Source: Sipunculus nudus (Eukaryota; Annelida; Sipuncula; Golfingiida; Sipunculidae). From it: a DNA stretch of 64,000 nt. The notes below the pieces were generated by a model. The model had not been told where the DNA came from. It was given only the letters and a program-made list of their open reading frames with translations, and did no database searches. Shown one piece after another: positions 23,340 through 35,479 of this stretch (its first letter is position 1; each line of letters opens with the position of its first letter). The position numbers and the translations under genes were made by a program. The stretch covers positions 13,074,882 through 13,138,881 of the forward strand of contig CM049317.1 in assembly GCA_026874595.1 (NCBI GenBank), given 5' to 3'.

Positions 23340-23541
23340 GAAGATATTGCCTCAACCAGACCGAGCGCTGTAATCGAATCCACACCATCAGAGTCCACGT
23401 GCAAGTCCGAGCCTAAGCAACTCGAGTTCAAGCCCAATCCCGAGCACTTTATTAGGTTCGAGTTCGTCAACTGTCATCGAGTCGGAGTCCTTTAGAGCTC
23501 AAATCCAAGTCCAAATCGATTTTGAGTCCGAGTCAAATATA

Positions 23542-23545
<4 letters not shown>
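23340..23545. repeat. Degenerate GAGTCCGA repeat, copy 1
   Basis: Repeated degenerate units GAGTCC, GAGTCCGAG and GAGTTC in about 200 bp. The reverse complement of the same unit (GGACTCGGACTTGGACTCG) fills 29488-29610 and 32915-33035. Confidence 0.6.

Positions 23546-23549
<4 letters not shown>

Positions 23550-23594
<45 letters not shown>
23550..23594. repeat. (TA)n microsatellite
   Basis: About 45 bp of TA repeat directly abutting the GAGTCC repeat. Confidence 0.93.
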
Positions 23595-23599
<5 letters not shown>

Positions 23600-23600
<1 letters not shown>

Positions 23601-24420
23601 CTGTATATAAAAATGAAATATATTAATTATTAATCATTAGAATTAAAAACGTTGGTTCTATTTCAGAGTTTACCATGAAATATTAGATAACTAAACCTGG
23701 TTTAGAATTAACCTATACTGGAAAAATAATACTTTATTTTCTAAGCATTTTTTAACCTGTTTAATTAAAAAAGTCACAACATTGACTACCCTCCCAAGCT
23801 GCGAGTTATTACTTTTCCCTTGAAGAGAAATTGACGCTTTTGAGAAATCTTTAATGACGATCCATTATACCCCAAACTGCAATTAATAGCTTCAAAGGTG
23901 TTACCCTTACCCATCACAAATCTACTCATATCGTTTTGAGTGAAGTTGCTATTAGACAAACAAAGTAATGTATTAGACAAACAGCGTAATCAACCTAGAC
24001 AAAAATCAATAACTCTCTCCTGACGTAAATATAAATAAAACTGTCTATCAATTTGTAAGGGGCGAAAATAACACTATTAAAGTTTACAGGAAATACACAA
24101 TGTATGTAGGCCAAAAGACAATATCCCCTGAATACTTCGATGAATTTATGAAACATGACTTGTCCACAGGAACATGCAACACGCATTGATCTATTTGTAA
24201 TGACTTTCAAGTACGCGTACCACCGAGTTGTTTTCAGCACAAGGCATGCGTAACGTCATCAGGTGATCTGGAAGGCACCTTTTGATCGCTTAATTTTCAA
24301 ACGTAACGTCCTTACAGGCATTATTTATCTTTCTTCAACTGTACAATGCAGAGTCGAATGATCAACAATAGTATAGGCAACAGCTACACCAAAGCTATAC
24401 TTTTTTGTTATTTCTTTATT
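23600..24420. other. No supported gene
   Basis: Minus frames at 23786-23980 and 23995-24240 are open, but I recognise no domain or splice support. Confidence 0.4.
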
Positions 24421-24428
24421 AGTAGTAG

Positions 24429-24961
24429 CATAACTTAAACTAAAAGTAGTAGTAGTAGTAGTTAAATAGTAGCACCAGTAGAAGTGAAGTAGTAGTAGTA
24501 GTAGTAGACGTACTAGTAGTGGAAGTAGAAGAAGTGAAGTATTAGTAGAAGTAGACGTACTAGCAGTGGTAGTAGTAGAAACAGCAGTAGCAGTAGTAGT
24601 AGCAGTAGGAATAGTAGTATTAGTAGAAGAAGTAGTAGTAGTAAATTTAGTAGTGGATGAAGTATTAGTAGTAGCAGCAGTAGTAGTAGTGAGAGAGGAA
24701 GTAGTAAGAAGTAGGATGAGTATGAGTAGAAGTAGCAGTAGCAGTGGTAGTAGTGATAGGAGTAGTAGTGATAGGAGTAGTTATAGAAGTAGTATATGAA
24801 GTGGTAGTAGTATATGTAGAAGTAGTAGCAGTAGCAGCAGTAGTAGCAGTAGTGATAGTGGAAGTTGTAGTAGTAGTTGTTGTTGTTGTGATAGTGGTAG
24901 AAGAACTAGAAGTAGTAGAAGTAGTTGTGGTAGTAGTAGTAGTACTAGAAGTAGTAGTAAC

Positions 24962-24998
<37 letters not shown>

Positions 24999-25082
24999 AC
25001 AATAGAAGTAGAAGTAGTGGTATTAATAGTAGTAGTAGTAATAACAGCAGCAGCAGTAGCAGAAGTAGTAGTAGTAGAAGTG

Positions 25083-25141
<59 letters not shown>

Positions 25142-25190
25142 TTTGGTAGTAGTAGTAAAAGTAGTAACAGTAGTAGTAGTAGGAAGGGTT
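24429..25190. repeat. Very long degenerate (AGT)n array
   Basis: About 760 bp composed almost wholly of AGT units with AGA, GGT, GCA and TGT variants. It is open in several frames (poly-Val, poly-Ser, poly-Thr and so on), which is why spurious ORFs of up to 183 codons appear. No promoter or flanking coding sequence supports translation. Confidence 0.95.
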
Positions 25191-25949
25191 AGTGTAAAGT
25201 TCAAAGAAAAATACATTACATTTTACAGGGAATGTAGAACAAAGTAATATTTCTTTTTTGGGGGGGGGGGGGGTTCGGAGCGAGATTCGCCTATCTGTAT
25301 CTCCGGACCGATGTAGCGCCATTACGACCCTCTGACATTAGATAGTCTACGACCAGCTTGCCAGGCCAATAAAAGTGGCTATACTGAGTGGTGTTGTCAC
25401 GTCTACCGACGATGGCGTTAGCTATTCACTTGTAATAGTAATCGCCCCTGTTCTGGTGAGCAGAGCTTAAATGTGACACGACCATTTTTTTCACTGAAAC
25501 GTGACGCATTTCCCTGCGTTTAGATTTATATATGTACTAGTTGATAAACCCAGTAACCGGGCTCTTTATTCGGGTTGGGGGATTTATTAAATGAGATGAT
25601 GAATGTTTGCTATTTTTTATTCTAAAAGTTATTTTTTTTTTCAGTGGAATACTGTCTCATTAAGATATGTACAAATTACACTTATTTTGTGGCGCTGTGC
25701 TCGTGGCAAGAAATTTATACATCGGTATGTTTACCTGGTCAGTGATGATGTTTACATTTACGAACTGGAATGGGACACGGGGGCATTCAGATTATCGAAG
25801 ATTTTTTATTGGTAACATATATGATTATGGTTTTAAGTATAGTTTGAAGTATGGAAGATATGAAAGATTAATCAATGTATATTTTTAGGCATTGATTCGA
25901 AGCTTTCCCTAAAGAAAAATAGGAGGAAAATGCATACCTAGTAAGTTGA

Positions 25950-26130
25950 CAGAAACGGATCCGGGGGGGGAGGGGGTCCATGCTGTCCGGACCCCCTTCT
26001 TCTTTCCAGGCGCCGCAATCTTTAAGGGTTTCAGTCCAATTTTTGCGGCCTGGACACTTCTCCATTTTCCGAACCGAAGGACCTTTTTATTTGGTTTCGT
26101 CATTAATCCTCCTGGATTGGACCCCTCCTT
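25950..26130. repeat. GC-rich repeat-like segment
   Basis: A GC-rich block bounded by GGGGGGAGGGGGTCCA and TGGACCCCTCCTTTCCC, which are inversely related. This suggests a small inverted-repeat element. All six frames are partly open by composition only. Confidence 0.35.
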
Positions 26131-26139
26131 TCCCTAAGA

Positions 26140-27550
26140 GTATCGAGAGAAACGTGTTTTTCACATTTACTGACCATGAAATGGGCCACTGAGTGGTCAA
26201 ATGTCAGGCCAAACATGCCTAAATCCGTCACTTACAGTAGGGTTTTTTCATATGCACAATCGCCCTTAATCCTGCGTCTGTGTCACACGCCTGCATGTGT
26301 TGTGTTGATGAGCAAGAGAGCACGGACCGACCCATTTCGGTCTACGCCGAAGGCAGTTTGGCTGTTTTCGGAAGTAACCTCCACGCAATTTTATAATCAC
26401 GAAAAAATTACTCAAAATGATGTGTACATTAAAAATTATTTATTCTCATATCTGCGAGGTCACTGCAAGAACAATAACCTTTAAAATGCGGTATGACACA
26501 GTGTCATACACAACGCGGTTTCTCAGAACATTGAGGACAAACGTGGACTAACTAATTTTATAAGTACATGTATTAAAAAACATGGCCGGCGAAACTAAGA
26601 GCAAACCATAGACCATTAATATGGGAAAGACTTGTTTAAATAGAATACTTATCTTTCTTTAACTTGATTGAGTAGACATAACACAATTCAGGTAACCTAG
26701 TGCTTTAAATAATCAGGTCCATTATTGTATTTTATTAATCTTAAATATATAGAATTACCTGCAGTTATATATAATATGCTGGAGAAGGTATTATTCCAAA
26801 TATTATTTTAAATGACTAGACTAGAAATATACTCTACTATATAATTTCGAAATGCGATCTTTGAAATTCGGGATTTAGTAAATATTTAGAATATTTTTAA
26901 CCGGAATGGACCACGCCCATATATTCAAATTATAGAAGAATAACTGATAATTAGTGTTTTTGCGTTTTAGCAATAAGGTGATTGAAGGACCTTCCTGTAC
27001 CATTTTAACTGGGTTTAAGTGACGTTTTACGACACCGAGACATTCTCTTTTTTTAAAACATTCAACAGTAGCAATAATTTTTAAAAATATTTTACATTTT
27101 GTGTGAAATAATGTGAGTAAAATGTTGGGCTGTTAAGCCCAGATTGCCTTTATGTTGTACCAAAGAATATCCTATTTTCCCTTATACATCACATCGAGTT
27201 GACATGACCATTAAGTATCACCCACGCAGTTACACCGAATAACGATTTTTTAAGGGAAAGGTTATTTCCCATGCGAAAAAAGTGTTAAATCAATGCATTG
27301 TAGAGATTTCGCTGCAACAACAACATCAATTTTCGAAAACTAGACAATGCTCTCAGCATTTATTGTCTCCGGGTAGCGGGAACCTGTTATTACTGCACTA
27401 GACCGGATTTGCCAAGTCGCAGTCGGAAAAATTCTATTCTGTTTGTCGTTAATTTGGACTATGTTGTAGTTTCATTTGTGCCTTAAGAATATTTTCTAGA
27501 CAAATGATTAATTATTCAAATATAGACTTAATGAAAGTTCGTATGTACTA
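26140..27550. other. No supported gene
   Basis: Intergenic AT-rich DNA. The frame 26176-26484 (+) is open but unrecognised. A 17-bp string CCATAGACCATTAATAT near 26608 also occurs near 16337. Confidence 0.4.
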
Positions 27551-27557
27551 AGTTTCA

Positions 27558-27564
27558 GTGTATA

Positions 27565-27611
<47 letters not shown>

Positions 27612-27640
27612 TATATATATATAATTATATATATAATTTT
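27558..27640. repeat. TA-rich palindromic tract
   Basis: TA repeats broken by ATAATTATAT segments. It can self-pair extensively. Confidence 0.9.
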
Positions 27641-28188
27641 GTTGATTATATTATAATATTATGGCATATAACATAAAGAATTTAAATATTCCTAATAATT
27701 TGAAACGCTGATTTACGAGTCGGTTCAATTATTTTTAATATGAATATCTTAAACTTTAAAACGCCAATGAGGCTGAAGTTTGAATGGCTGTCAAGGTATA
27801 GATGAGGCTTCTTATCCACGAAGGTTTAATTTTTGCTATATTGTCCTTTTTCGGGAACATCGCGAAGTATAAACCTTTGTGGCCGTAATGTGTGTGCGTG
27901 AGTTGTGGGGGATGTGTATATGCTCTGAGGAGTACAAGCCTAGATTTTGGTTAATTTTACCGTCACCAGAACGCTGTTTGTATGCAGGTCAGGAAAACGA
28001 TACAACGAAGTGCTTCCGCTTCTAGATAGCTGTCATGGAAACGAAAGTGAAAAGTAAATAACCTTGGCTTAAACATAGTGAAAGGCGCCCACGTAACTCA
28101 AGAAGCATCAGTTACAATAGTCAGGGAAGTCTGTTACTCAAAATATATTACTCACTAAGGTACAAAAGTAATTATTTTAAATGCACTC

Positions 28189-28189
<1 letters not shown>

Positions 28190-28248
<59 letters not shown>
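28190..28248. repeat. (ATT)n array
   Basis: About 59 bp of uninterrupted ATT repeat. A (GGTT)n run lies at 28365-28390. Confidence 0.95.
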
Positions 28249-28412
28249 CATTATTTTCTTGGAACTAAACATAATTTCAACCATGGAACTGCTATATTTA
28301 AATTTCCTATAAATATAGTTACCCTTTCGCCGGGAGGTGAAGTGATTATGCGCTTCCTTCAGTGGTTGGTTGGTTGGTTGGTTGGCTGGTTTGTCTCTTC
28401 GCAACGTTACAC

Positions 28413-29226
28413 TGTAACGGAACCTAATAATAACAGATCACGTAATCGTGACGAGCATAAATTTTGTTACGTAGATAAAAAAAAACAGATTCCGCAACAC
28501 TAAGTAGCATGAAATGTCTTGGGGAATGAATAAAGAAGTCAGTGGTTTTAGTCAACAAATAATTATAATTTATTCTTAAAACAATCCTAACAATACATTA
28601 CTAAATCAAAACAATTAGATAGTATAACAATAATAAAAATGTACATCACCATAGTTTCTGGATCCTAGGCTTTGATTTCTGGATACCACAACTGTCACAG
28701 CTCAACAAGAGTCCTTTTACACAAATAATCCACGTAAACAGTTCAAATAGATCTTCCCAGAGAATAGTCCGATTTAATCACGAAAACAATCTGTTGTAAT
28801 TCAAAAGTGAAGTTCTGATAATAATCCTAGAGGCAAACTGAAGACAACCCGTATATAAAGTCTGTATAAAATCCGTAGAATATCTGTAAGTTCTCCAATT
28901 ATCGGAAAGGTCCCAAAAACTGACGAGAGAGTCACACTCTTCCGTGTCCGCTGGTATTTTTCTCTCACTGCCTGCTCAAACACTGCTCCTATATATAGCT
29001 TTTTCACCCGAAGCCCAGAAACTTACATTATCCACGAACATTCCAAAGAACACAACAATACACACGCACCAATAGCGCATGAACAGACCCGAACAATTTA
29101 GACTACAACAAGCGCTGTGTCTCTACAAGCCAGGGTTCAACCAGTACTGTTCCCATAACAACGCCCAAGACTTGAGTCTAACACGAATCAAAACGCCAGG
29201 CGCATAATAAACAGATACATGTTACA
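28413..29226 (-). mobile_element. Solo LTR (Gypsy-like), minus strand
   Basis: Read on minus, the 814-bp unit begins TGTAACATG and ends CCGTTACA, giving the expected TG...CA termini within a six-base inverted repeat TGTAAC/GTTACA. The 4 bp on both sides are identical (ACAC at 28409-28412 and 29227-29230), a target-site duplication. Inside, in LTR order, are a TATA box (CTATATATAGG, about 28985-28995) and an AATAAA signal (28569-28574). No primer-binding site, polypurine tract or gag/pol follows on either side, so this is a solo LTR left by recombination. Gypsy/Ty3 affiliation is inferred only from the duplication length and ends. Confidence 0.65.
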
Positions 29227-29487
29227 ACACAATGAAATATTATGAATAACTTTGAGTAAGATTGGGATAACAACAAAAGAACATTTTTAATTTTTTTAGA
29301 TAAAATGAATCATCATCCGTAATATGTATACTCTTGTTCCGTGGTCCCAGTCGCCCATTCGTTGGATTTAGAGCCAGTCCCTGTTCTGCCATTCACTTGA
29401 AGAACCTGTGTTACAGAAGCGTGACACTGTGTACACATATGGAACTTAGACTTTGCAGTCTCACGACACATTCTTGCAGTGTTGTAG

Positions 29488-29610
29488 GATTTGAGTCCGG
29501 ACTTTGACTCGAGTCCACCTTTTTAGGACTCGGACTCAGACTTGGACTCGAGGGTTCTGAACTCGTACTTACACTCGGACTCGGACGTAAGGACACGAGA
29601 AATCAGGTCG
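29488..29610. repeat. Degenerate GGACTCGGACTT repeat, copy 2
   Basis: Repeats of GGACTCGGACTCAGACTTGG-type units on plus, in the same orientation as 32915-33035. The two tracts flank the TTAA transposon. Confidence 0.6.
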
Positions 29611-31120
29611 AGTCAATCTCCAGTCAAATAGAAAAGAAACTTCTGTCACATACTGTATTATATATAGATTGTGCAAATTGGCGAATTATACAGAATATTA
29701 CAACAAATAAGACTTCACATATACCGAGTTTCAGCGCTGCATCAGGGACTTAAAGTAATCAAACATTAAAGGGGGTGGAAGCCTTAAATCTGAACCTGCT
29801 TAATTCAATTAATCCATCCATGAACATCGTGAACAGGGATGGCATACGCGCTATATGATCACAGTTAGTCCAGTAATTAAGGTCAAATGAGAAAAAAACA
29901 AGGCCCATGGGCCCTGCCATGTTGGCTTGCTCGGCCCAGCACTGCTGACGTAACGGGAACCCTACTGTAGCAGCACAGTGATTGGCTTCAGGGCTGTAAC
30001 CTCAAGCAAGGAGGCTGGTCAGTGGAGTGCAAGTGCTGGTCAGTGGTTTCAGCGCGGAGTTTAGGGTGAAGGTCATACTGGGAAAGCAGCATGGCCACTT
30101 GGTAAACAACGCGCGTTCTCTGCGAAATTCAACCGTATTTGACGAGCCAGCGATATGACAGTGTGAACGAGTACTGCAAAATGACAAAAAAACATCGTCG
30201 GACGAGGATGAAAACGCTTGGCGGGATTGTCATGCCTTGGATTCACAGTCTCGACGCAGTCACTCGTTACCGACGCAATGCCGACCAGGAGGTCACGCGT
30301 GTGCTACAGAGCTTAGAGAGGGGTCCGCGCGTCTGACTTGGCCGAAACCGATTGTGTCATCTAACCTGCCAGCTTTACTTTGTCTGTCGGAGGCGGTGCT
30401 TCGGACGTGATTTTCCAGACACCTAATATCGAAAATTGAAAGGAGATGGGTACCTTACATAATGACTAATAGTAACAGGTAAGACCTGAAGGACTTTCAA
30501 ATAAAACAATAATAATTACGATATGCGTACGATCGTCAGTACTTTACTCCTGCATATATTTTATATCTTTATATTTGGCCCTTTCACACCTTCTTTCTTC
30601 CCTTTTTACTTTTTAAAAATTATTTGTGCAACTATGGATATACCGGTAATGTATTGTATCATTGTATGCATGTAAATATTTTTGTTTATTATATTGTCCC
30701 ATTCAAGTTTAACTATGAAACTACCGCATATGAAATATGTCATATATTATGTATACCATACTTAAAATGAGTATTCATAACTTTAAGAGATAAGCTTCTT
30801 CATTCATGCAGCTGCAATCTTTATAAAAAGATTCTCACAAGCATGAAAAGGGGAATAAAGCAGTGAAGCTCATAGCCATATACAAATGAACTTTAATAAT
30901 AGTCTTGCAGTTTTCTTGTATTCATACATTTATTAAAACTTTAAAAAGTGGCCAGTGAAATGAGGCATGTGACAAAATGTAGAAACATCTCACAGAAACA
31001 TAAAAGATGTTGGCCTGGACAGCAAATAAATGAACATATTTCACATTCATATTTATAATACATTTTATTTTCACATTCAAAATTGCAAATCTGTAATCAC
31101 TGTGCTGTATTTGTTCCAGG

Positions 31121-31285
31121 CAGATTAGGCTAATGGCTTTCAGACAACTGCCAGCCTGGATACACATTGGCAATATCTGGGCAGGGCAAACAGAATCACT
31201 CTGCCATCAAGAAGTGCTGCAGCCAGATCCAGATCCAGATGACAAGTACCCTGGTTTCAAAGAAGTGGAGGAAGCCCTGCAATAA
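31121..31285 (+). pseudogene. Coding relic inside TTAA transposon
   Basis: After an acceptor-like TGTATTTGTTCCAG, 54 codons are open to TAA. They read RLMAFRQLPAWIHIG, then CHQEVLQPDPDPDDKYPGF and KEVEEALQ. The pattern R-x-x-A-[FY]-R-Q...W...C...[LI]...PD-x-D-x-[KY]-Y-x-G-F resembles the C-terminal zinc-binding region that I associate with P2X7-like, transposon-spread proteins. This is recalled similarity, not an alignment. No upstream exons of such a protein were found. Confidence 0.4.
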
Positions 31286-31948
31286 AAATAATATTATAAC
31301 CATTAACCACAGAATAGTGTTACATTCAGTGATATTTTTTTCTGATCTACTAATCAATGTTATTATTTAAATATGTTTGTCTGTGTGTCAGAAGTAACAT
31401 GAATATACAACATTTATATATTTATATTGAGAAAGTCTACTCTCAGTATTATAAGACGGTAAACTATAATTTTCTGTGTGCGTGTGTTTATATATTTAAA
31501 CATTTATAATATTGATATTGTGTGTATGTCATAAGTAACATTAAAATACAATTTTTATGTACTTACATAAAGAAAATGACACTGAGGAGAGGTAAAAAAT
31601 GGTGATTGTAGTTATACATGTATATTATTTAATTAATAAAAAATCAATACAAAATAATGTTCACCTGTGTAAAAATTGTAAATAATAAAAAGTATGTTTG
31701 ATCTGGGGAGCAGACCAAGTTTCTGACTCCTGCCAGTAAATCCTTTATAAAAAACGAGTATCGAGTTTGATACTAATCGACATTTGACAAAGGTTCATGT
31801 TAACAAGAAATATTCTAAGACTTCCCAGATACCTTCTTCTTCCCTTTAATTATTGTTCAGATAATTTTTTTTCTGAACATGAAATTCACCTTTTCAAGAG
31901 TACAGAATTATTTCTCACTTTTTGCAAAAAGGCTGCGAAAGAATAAAT

Positions 31949-31965
31949 CCCCCCCCCCCCCCCGA
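31949..31965. repeat. Poly-C tract
   Basis: About 15 C in a row inside the TTAA transposon. Confidence 0.9.
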
Positions 31966-32246
31966 GCGGCTGACGTGGGCGATGATGGGAACATAAGGTG
32001 AAAATATGACCGCAGCGTGTGCAAATTGCCAGGAAATTTGATAAAAAAGCCTCATACAATGCTAATTTTTAAATATCTAAAAAAAAGTTTAAACATAAAA
32101 AGTTTCAGTAACTGTCGAGATCTTGTTAACTGTTAAGAGACGTGACGGCACTTGCCTGCTTTTGCTCTCGTCCGCTTGACGGCCGGGCGAGGTCAGGACC
32201 TCTGTCCACATCTTGGATCTTGTACCCAAACAGTGCTGTTACTGCA

Positions 32247-32534
32247 TCATGCCTCAGCTGTTAACATCTGATAATCTTCTTGTCCGTCGTTAGTGCTGTA
32301 TTTGTTAGGTAGCCTTGAGTAAAATTTCCCATGCAGAAACCCCAGCCCTTGCCGAAAGGATGGGTGACCACTGCATGGCACCGAGTTGCCACGCCCACGG
32401 CCGATGTTGTGGAGCCTTTTTTGAGCTAATTCCCGTTTACTCGGGTCTCTGCGGCAATTAGGGATCATGAAGAAAGCAATCCTCGTAGTGTTCACTCGAC
32501 GGTTGGAATAATCGACCGCTTGACACTGAGGCAT
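32247..32534 (-). pseudogene. Degenerate THAP zinc-finger ORF
   Basis: 95 codons begin MPQCQAVDYSNRR, then FFMIPNCRRDPSKRELAQKR, and later VPCSGHPSF. This follows the THAP plan: M-P-x-C-x4-C-x-N-R, F-x-x-x-P, a basic/aromatic helix, C-x2-H. C4, C54 and H57 are kept, but the second zinc ligand is Tyr9 instead of Cys, and the terminal AVPTF box is not recognisable. The finger is therefore probably non-functional. It sits about 300 bp inside the right end of the TTAA element, transcribed inward. Confidence 0.6.
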
Positions 32535-32914
32535 CTTTGATTTTGTAGTTGATAATTTAAAGGATTTGACAAGGCTTTAAGTAATACACGTGCACCGGAA
32601 GAAACAGTGTTTGGGTTCCCACCGCGTCATAGTCCCGTGTTATCTCGCCTTATCACGGGGCAGTTCACGGCTGCAGAAGCTGTCATGGCAGCGCCCAGTA
32701 CTGCGCTTCTCGACTGCAATTCCATATTATTACAAATACATAATCTGATTATAATATATTTTCAATGTGCCCGGGCGGCCCATCAGGTGTGAATTATTCA
32801 TATATGGGGTTTAAATTGCTTCCACCCCCTTTAAAGTGAAAGCCACTTGTTCCCCAATATAGGTTTTGCATGATTATCTCAAATATCACGTGTAAATTTT
32901 TGTAATAAAAAACC

Positions 32915-33035
32915 TGTATTGGACTCGGATTCAGACTTGGACTCGAGTTCCAAATGACTGGAACTCGAAGATGTTTGACTTAGACTCGAACGAAAAGGAC
33001 TCGGACTTGGCTCAGATGGTATGGACTTGACTACA
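32915..33035. repeat. Degenerate GGACTCGGACTT repeat, copy 3
   Basis: Units such as GGACTCGGATTCAGACTTGG recur here in the same orientation as 29488-29610, on the other side of the transposon. Confidence 0.6.
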
Positions 33036-33039
33036 TCAC

Positions 33040-34850
33040 TGCGTTCTTGTTCATTCTCTTTTAATTACCCCACAAAAGTTAAACAAGTAGAGTTATGTAA
33101 AGGTTATCTGTGACAGGTCGGTTGATTAGGTTAGCATATGTTTTAGTTTTCTCGAAACAGACTTGTATACCCAGTCTACGAGTAAAATAACATGATGTTA
33201 TACACTATAATGAGGCGTTTTGTATGATTTTTATATTTTAATACTCCAAGCATGCTTATCATGAGGTCGTCAGATCACGTATTCCCCTGACCGAGGTCTT
33301 GCATGTATAATCTACTTCGAAGTACTAATATATAACTAATGTAGAAATACTAAATGTATGAAAAACGAATCTTCGTCTCGAGGACACGCATGCTCATGAC
33401 CCTTTAAGTATACGCCATGAGGGTTATCAGTGTACGGAACATTTTTTCGGTAGTGAACATGTGGAAAAAGCCCCCATGTTAGAATAATTGCACTAAAATG
33501 TACATATTTGTGTAACTGGCTTTCCATACCTGTGAGAGGAATTCTTTATAAAGGGGCATCCTTGTGAAAAACGATTCATTATATGCATGTGGTTACGGAA
33601 AGGCGCACACGTACACGCACACACGGCCTCATGCAAAGGTGAGTCTATATGAAGAACCAAGATAAAGTCGTAGACGAAAAATGTTGGTTTCCCACGTGTT
33701 ATATTGAAAAATATGTGAGGATTATAGTATACAGATTACAGAATAACCCACGGCAAACGCAAGGAGGACGTACGACTGTGTAATATATGTAGGACTGTCG
33801 TATGTTCAACGTAAGAAAAGTAAGGAACTGCTACTGTTCTATGGGTCTCAGATGATTACCAAAAATAAAATCGTGCGAGGTTGAAAAAAACGCAAAGTTT
33901 CCCAATCTCTCTTTACTCGGCCATGGACATGCATTTCGTACGACACACACATGGCTATTAGGAGCTTTCTAATATTCTGTCGTAGAACCGTTACAGAACT
34001 GCGACGAATCTGAGGTCCATTGACCTTCACTTTATAACTAATGGATTATCTCTGGTCCCGCTCATAAAAAATAAAACCTATTATTCTATGATCATCATTC
34101 TGTAGACAACGCGACCTACAGGCATTCGCAGAAAACAGTGGTCGTTTCTTCTCAAACCACACCTCTTCCTGGCAGGCATTGTGGGACGGCAGGGGTTAAT
34201 TAAGGGACGGCCGGGACTAAAATTTTTGTTACATTTCAAGGAAACACCTGTTTACATGTCATATGTCATAACTACTGAATACTACTTACTCCGTGAAGTC
34301 TTTGCCACAAATGGACCCATGATTATGTAATTTACCTTGAAACAAAACTTTTCCAACATATATGAACGGACTTCATTAACCTCTTCACAACATTTATACC
34401 TGCGCCGCTGGTGTATTTAGAAGCTCCTTCAATGTGTCTAACGGATTCTGACGCCCACAAACCATAAATAGCAGAGTCGTTCTCTTGTGACTCCGATTCT
34501 GCGCAGTTTGGCGTTATAAAGTACCAAAACCTCGTAATCTACTGCAGCAACCTCGCGTTCTGCCTGATTTAACGGATGCTCTTCTCTTAAGATGTCCTTC
34601 ATTAAGATTATCATTATTATACCTTAGCCAGGTAAAGAAAGGAATCATACATTACCCTTGGTTTTGTTTGTCAACAAATTTACGCACAATGTTCTGAACA
34701 TTTTTTTTTAATTTGTGGATGTTCAGAGAAACACACATCAAACAATCCATTAAATTTTGGAGGTAGTCTGGATAACCATTCAAAATTTTAATTCAAAGGA
34801 CTCTGTCAAATTATAACGGCTATTTCATTAAATTAAGGCTACTTATCGGT
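33040..34850. other. No supported gene
   Basis: Intergenic DNA. Small minus frames at 33336-33527 and 33848-34030 are unrecognised and unsupported by splice signals. Confidence 0.4.
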
Positions 34851-35002
34851 ATGGGTGAATCGCTTTGTACTGGAAGGGGGGGGGGGGTTGACCTCGGATG
34901 GGTTTTCTGAATCGTGGATGGTGTGTAGACCTACCCAACAAGGTTACATTATTAGCATCCTCGTATTTACGACAGGGCTTGGCTGTTTTAGGTACAAACC
35001 GA

Positions 35003-35466
35003 CCTTGTGTGACTTTTTTCCTTGTGTGGCTAGCACAAGGCGGGTTTTTTTAGTACAAAACGGCCTTGTGCATCTTTTGAGCCAAACTTGCGAAAAAGCT
35101 ACACAAGGGATTCTGTCCGTCGACCCTGATCCCTGTTGGACGCCCAAGTTGTCCCAGTCCGTCCCATAGATGTTGTACAGAACCGTCACGTTGCGCCATA
35201 TACAGATTATTTTGATCCAATCAGAGGCCTTTAGTAATGGCGGAATTTTTTATGACGCATGCCATCTGCAAATTATTTTAAGCCTATCAGAGACATTTAT
35301 TCCTGGCGTGATTTTTTATGACACAAGGGTTCAAAATGAAAAGCCACACGAGGGAGATTTTTAGTACACTTTTGAAAAAGCCACACAAGGAACAAAAAGC
35401 TACACAAGGGAAAAACAAAAGCCATACAAGGGAAAAAAGCCACACAAGGAAAAAGACACACAAGGG
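35003..35466. repeat. CCTTGTG / CACAAGG inverted repeat array
   Basis: The left arm 35003-35031 (CCTTGTGTGAC...CCTTGTGTGGCT) is the near-perfect reverse complement of 35438-35466. Many further CCTTGTG units lie on the left and CACAAGG units on the right (35340-35466). Between the arms, a roughly 70-bp segment is duplicated in tandem (35203-35270 and 35268-35332; shared ATTATTTT...ATCAGAG...ATTTTTTATGAC). The whole can fold as a long hairpin. Confidence 0.65.
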
Positions 35467-35479
35467 CAAGGTACTTAAG

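Larger units (their letters stand above)
29770..32830. mobile_element. TTAA-flanked DNA transposon with THAP remnant (Kolobok-like)
   Basis: The sequence TTAA-AGGGGGTGGAAGC at 29766-29782 is mirrored by GCTTCCACCCCCT-TTAA at 32818-32834: a perfect 13-bp terminal inverted repeat with a TTAA duplication on both sides, 3061 bp apart. TTAA duplications are known for piggyBac and Kolobok. The THAP-type zinc-finger remnant inside (32247-32534, -) points to Kolobok. A second coding relic is at 31121-31285 (+). No intact transposase is visible, so the copy is dead or non-autonomous. It landed in, or beside, GAGTCC-rich repeat DNA. Confidence 0.65.

Noticed and set aside
24566-25322. Poly-Val, poly-Thr, poly-Leu and poly-Tyr ORFs
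   Set aside because: All arise from the (AGT)n array.
25647-25720. Possible exon between TTTTTTTTCAG and GTATGT with EYCLIKIC-type residues
   Set aside because: Short, no partner exons, several frames open; chance cannot be excluded.
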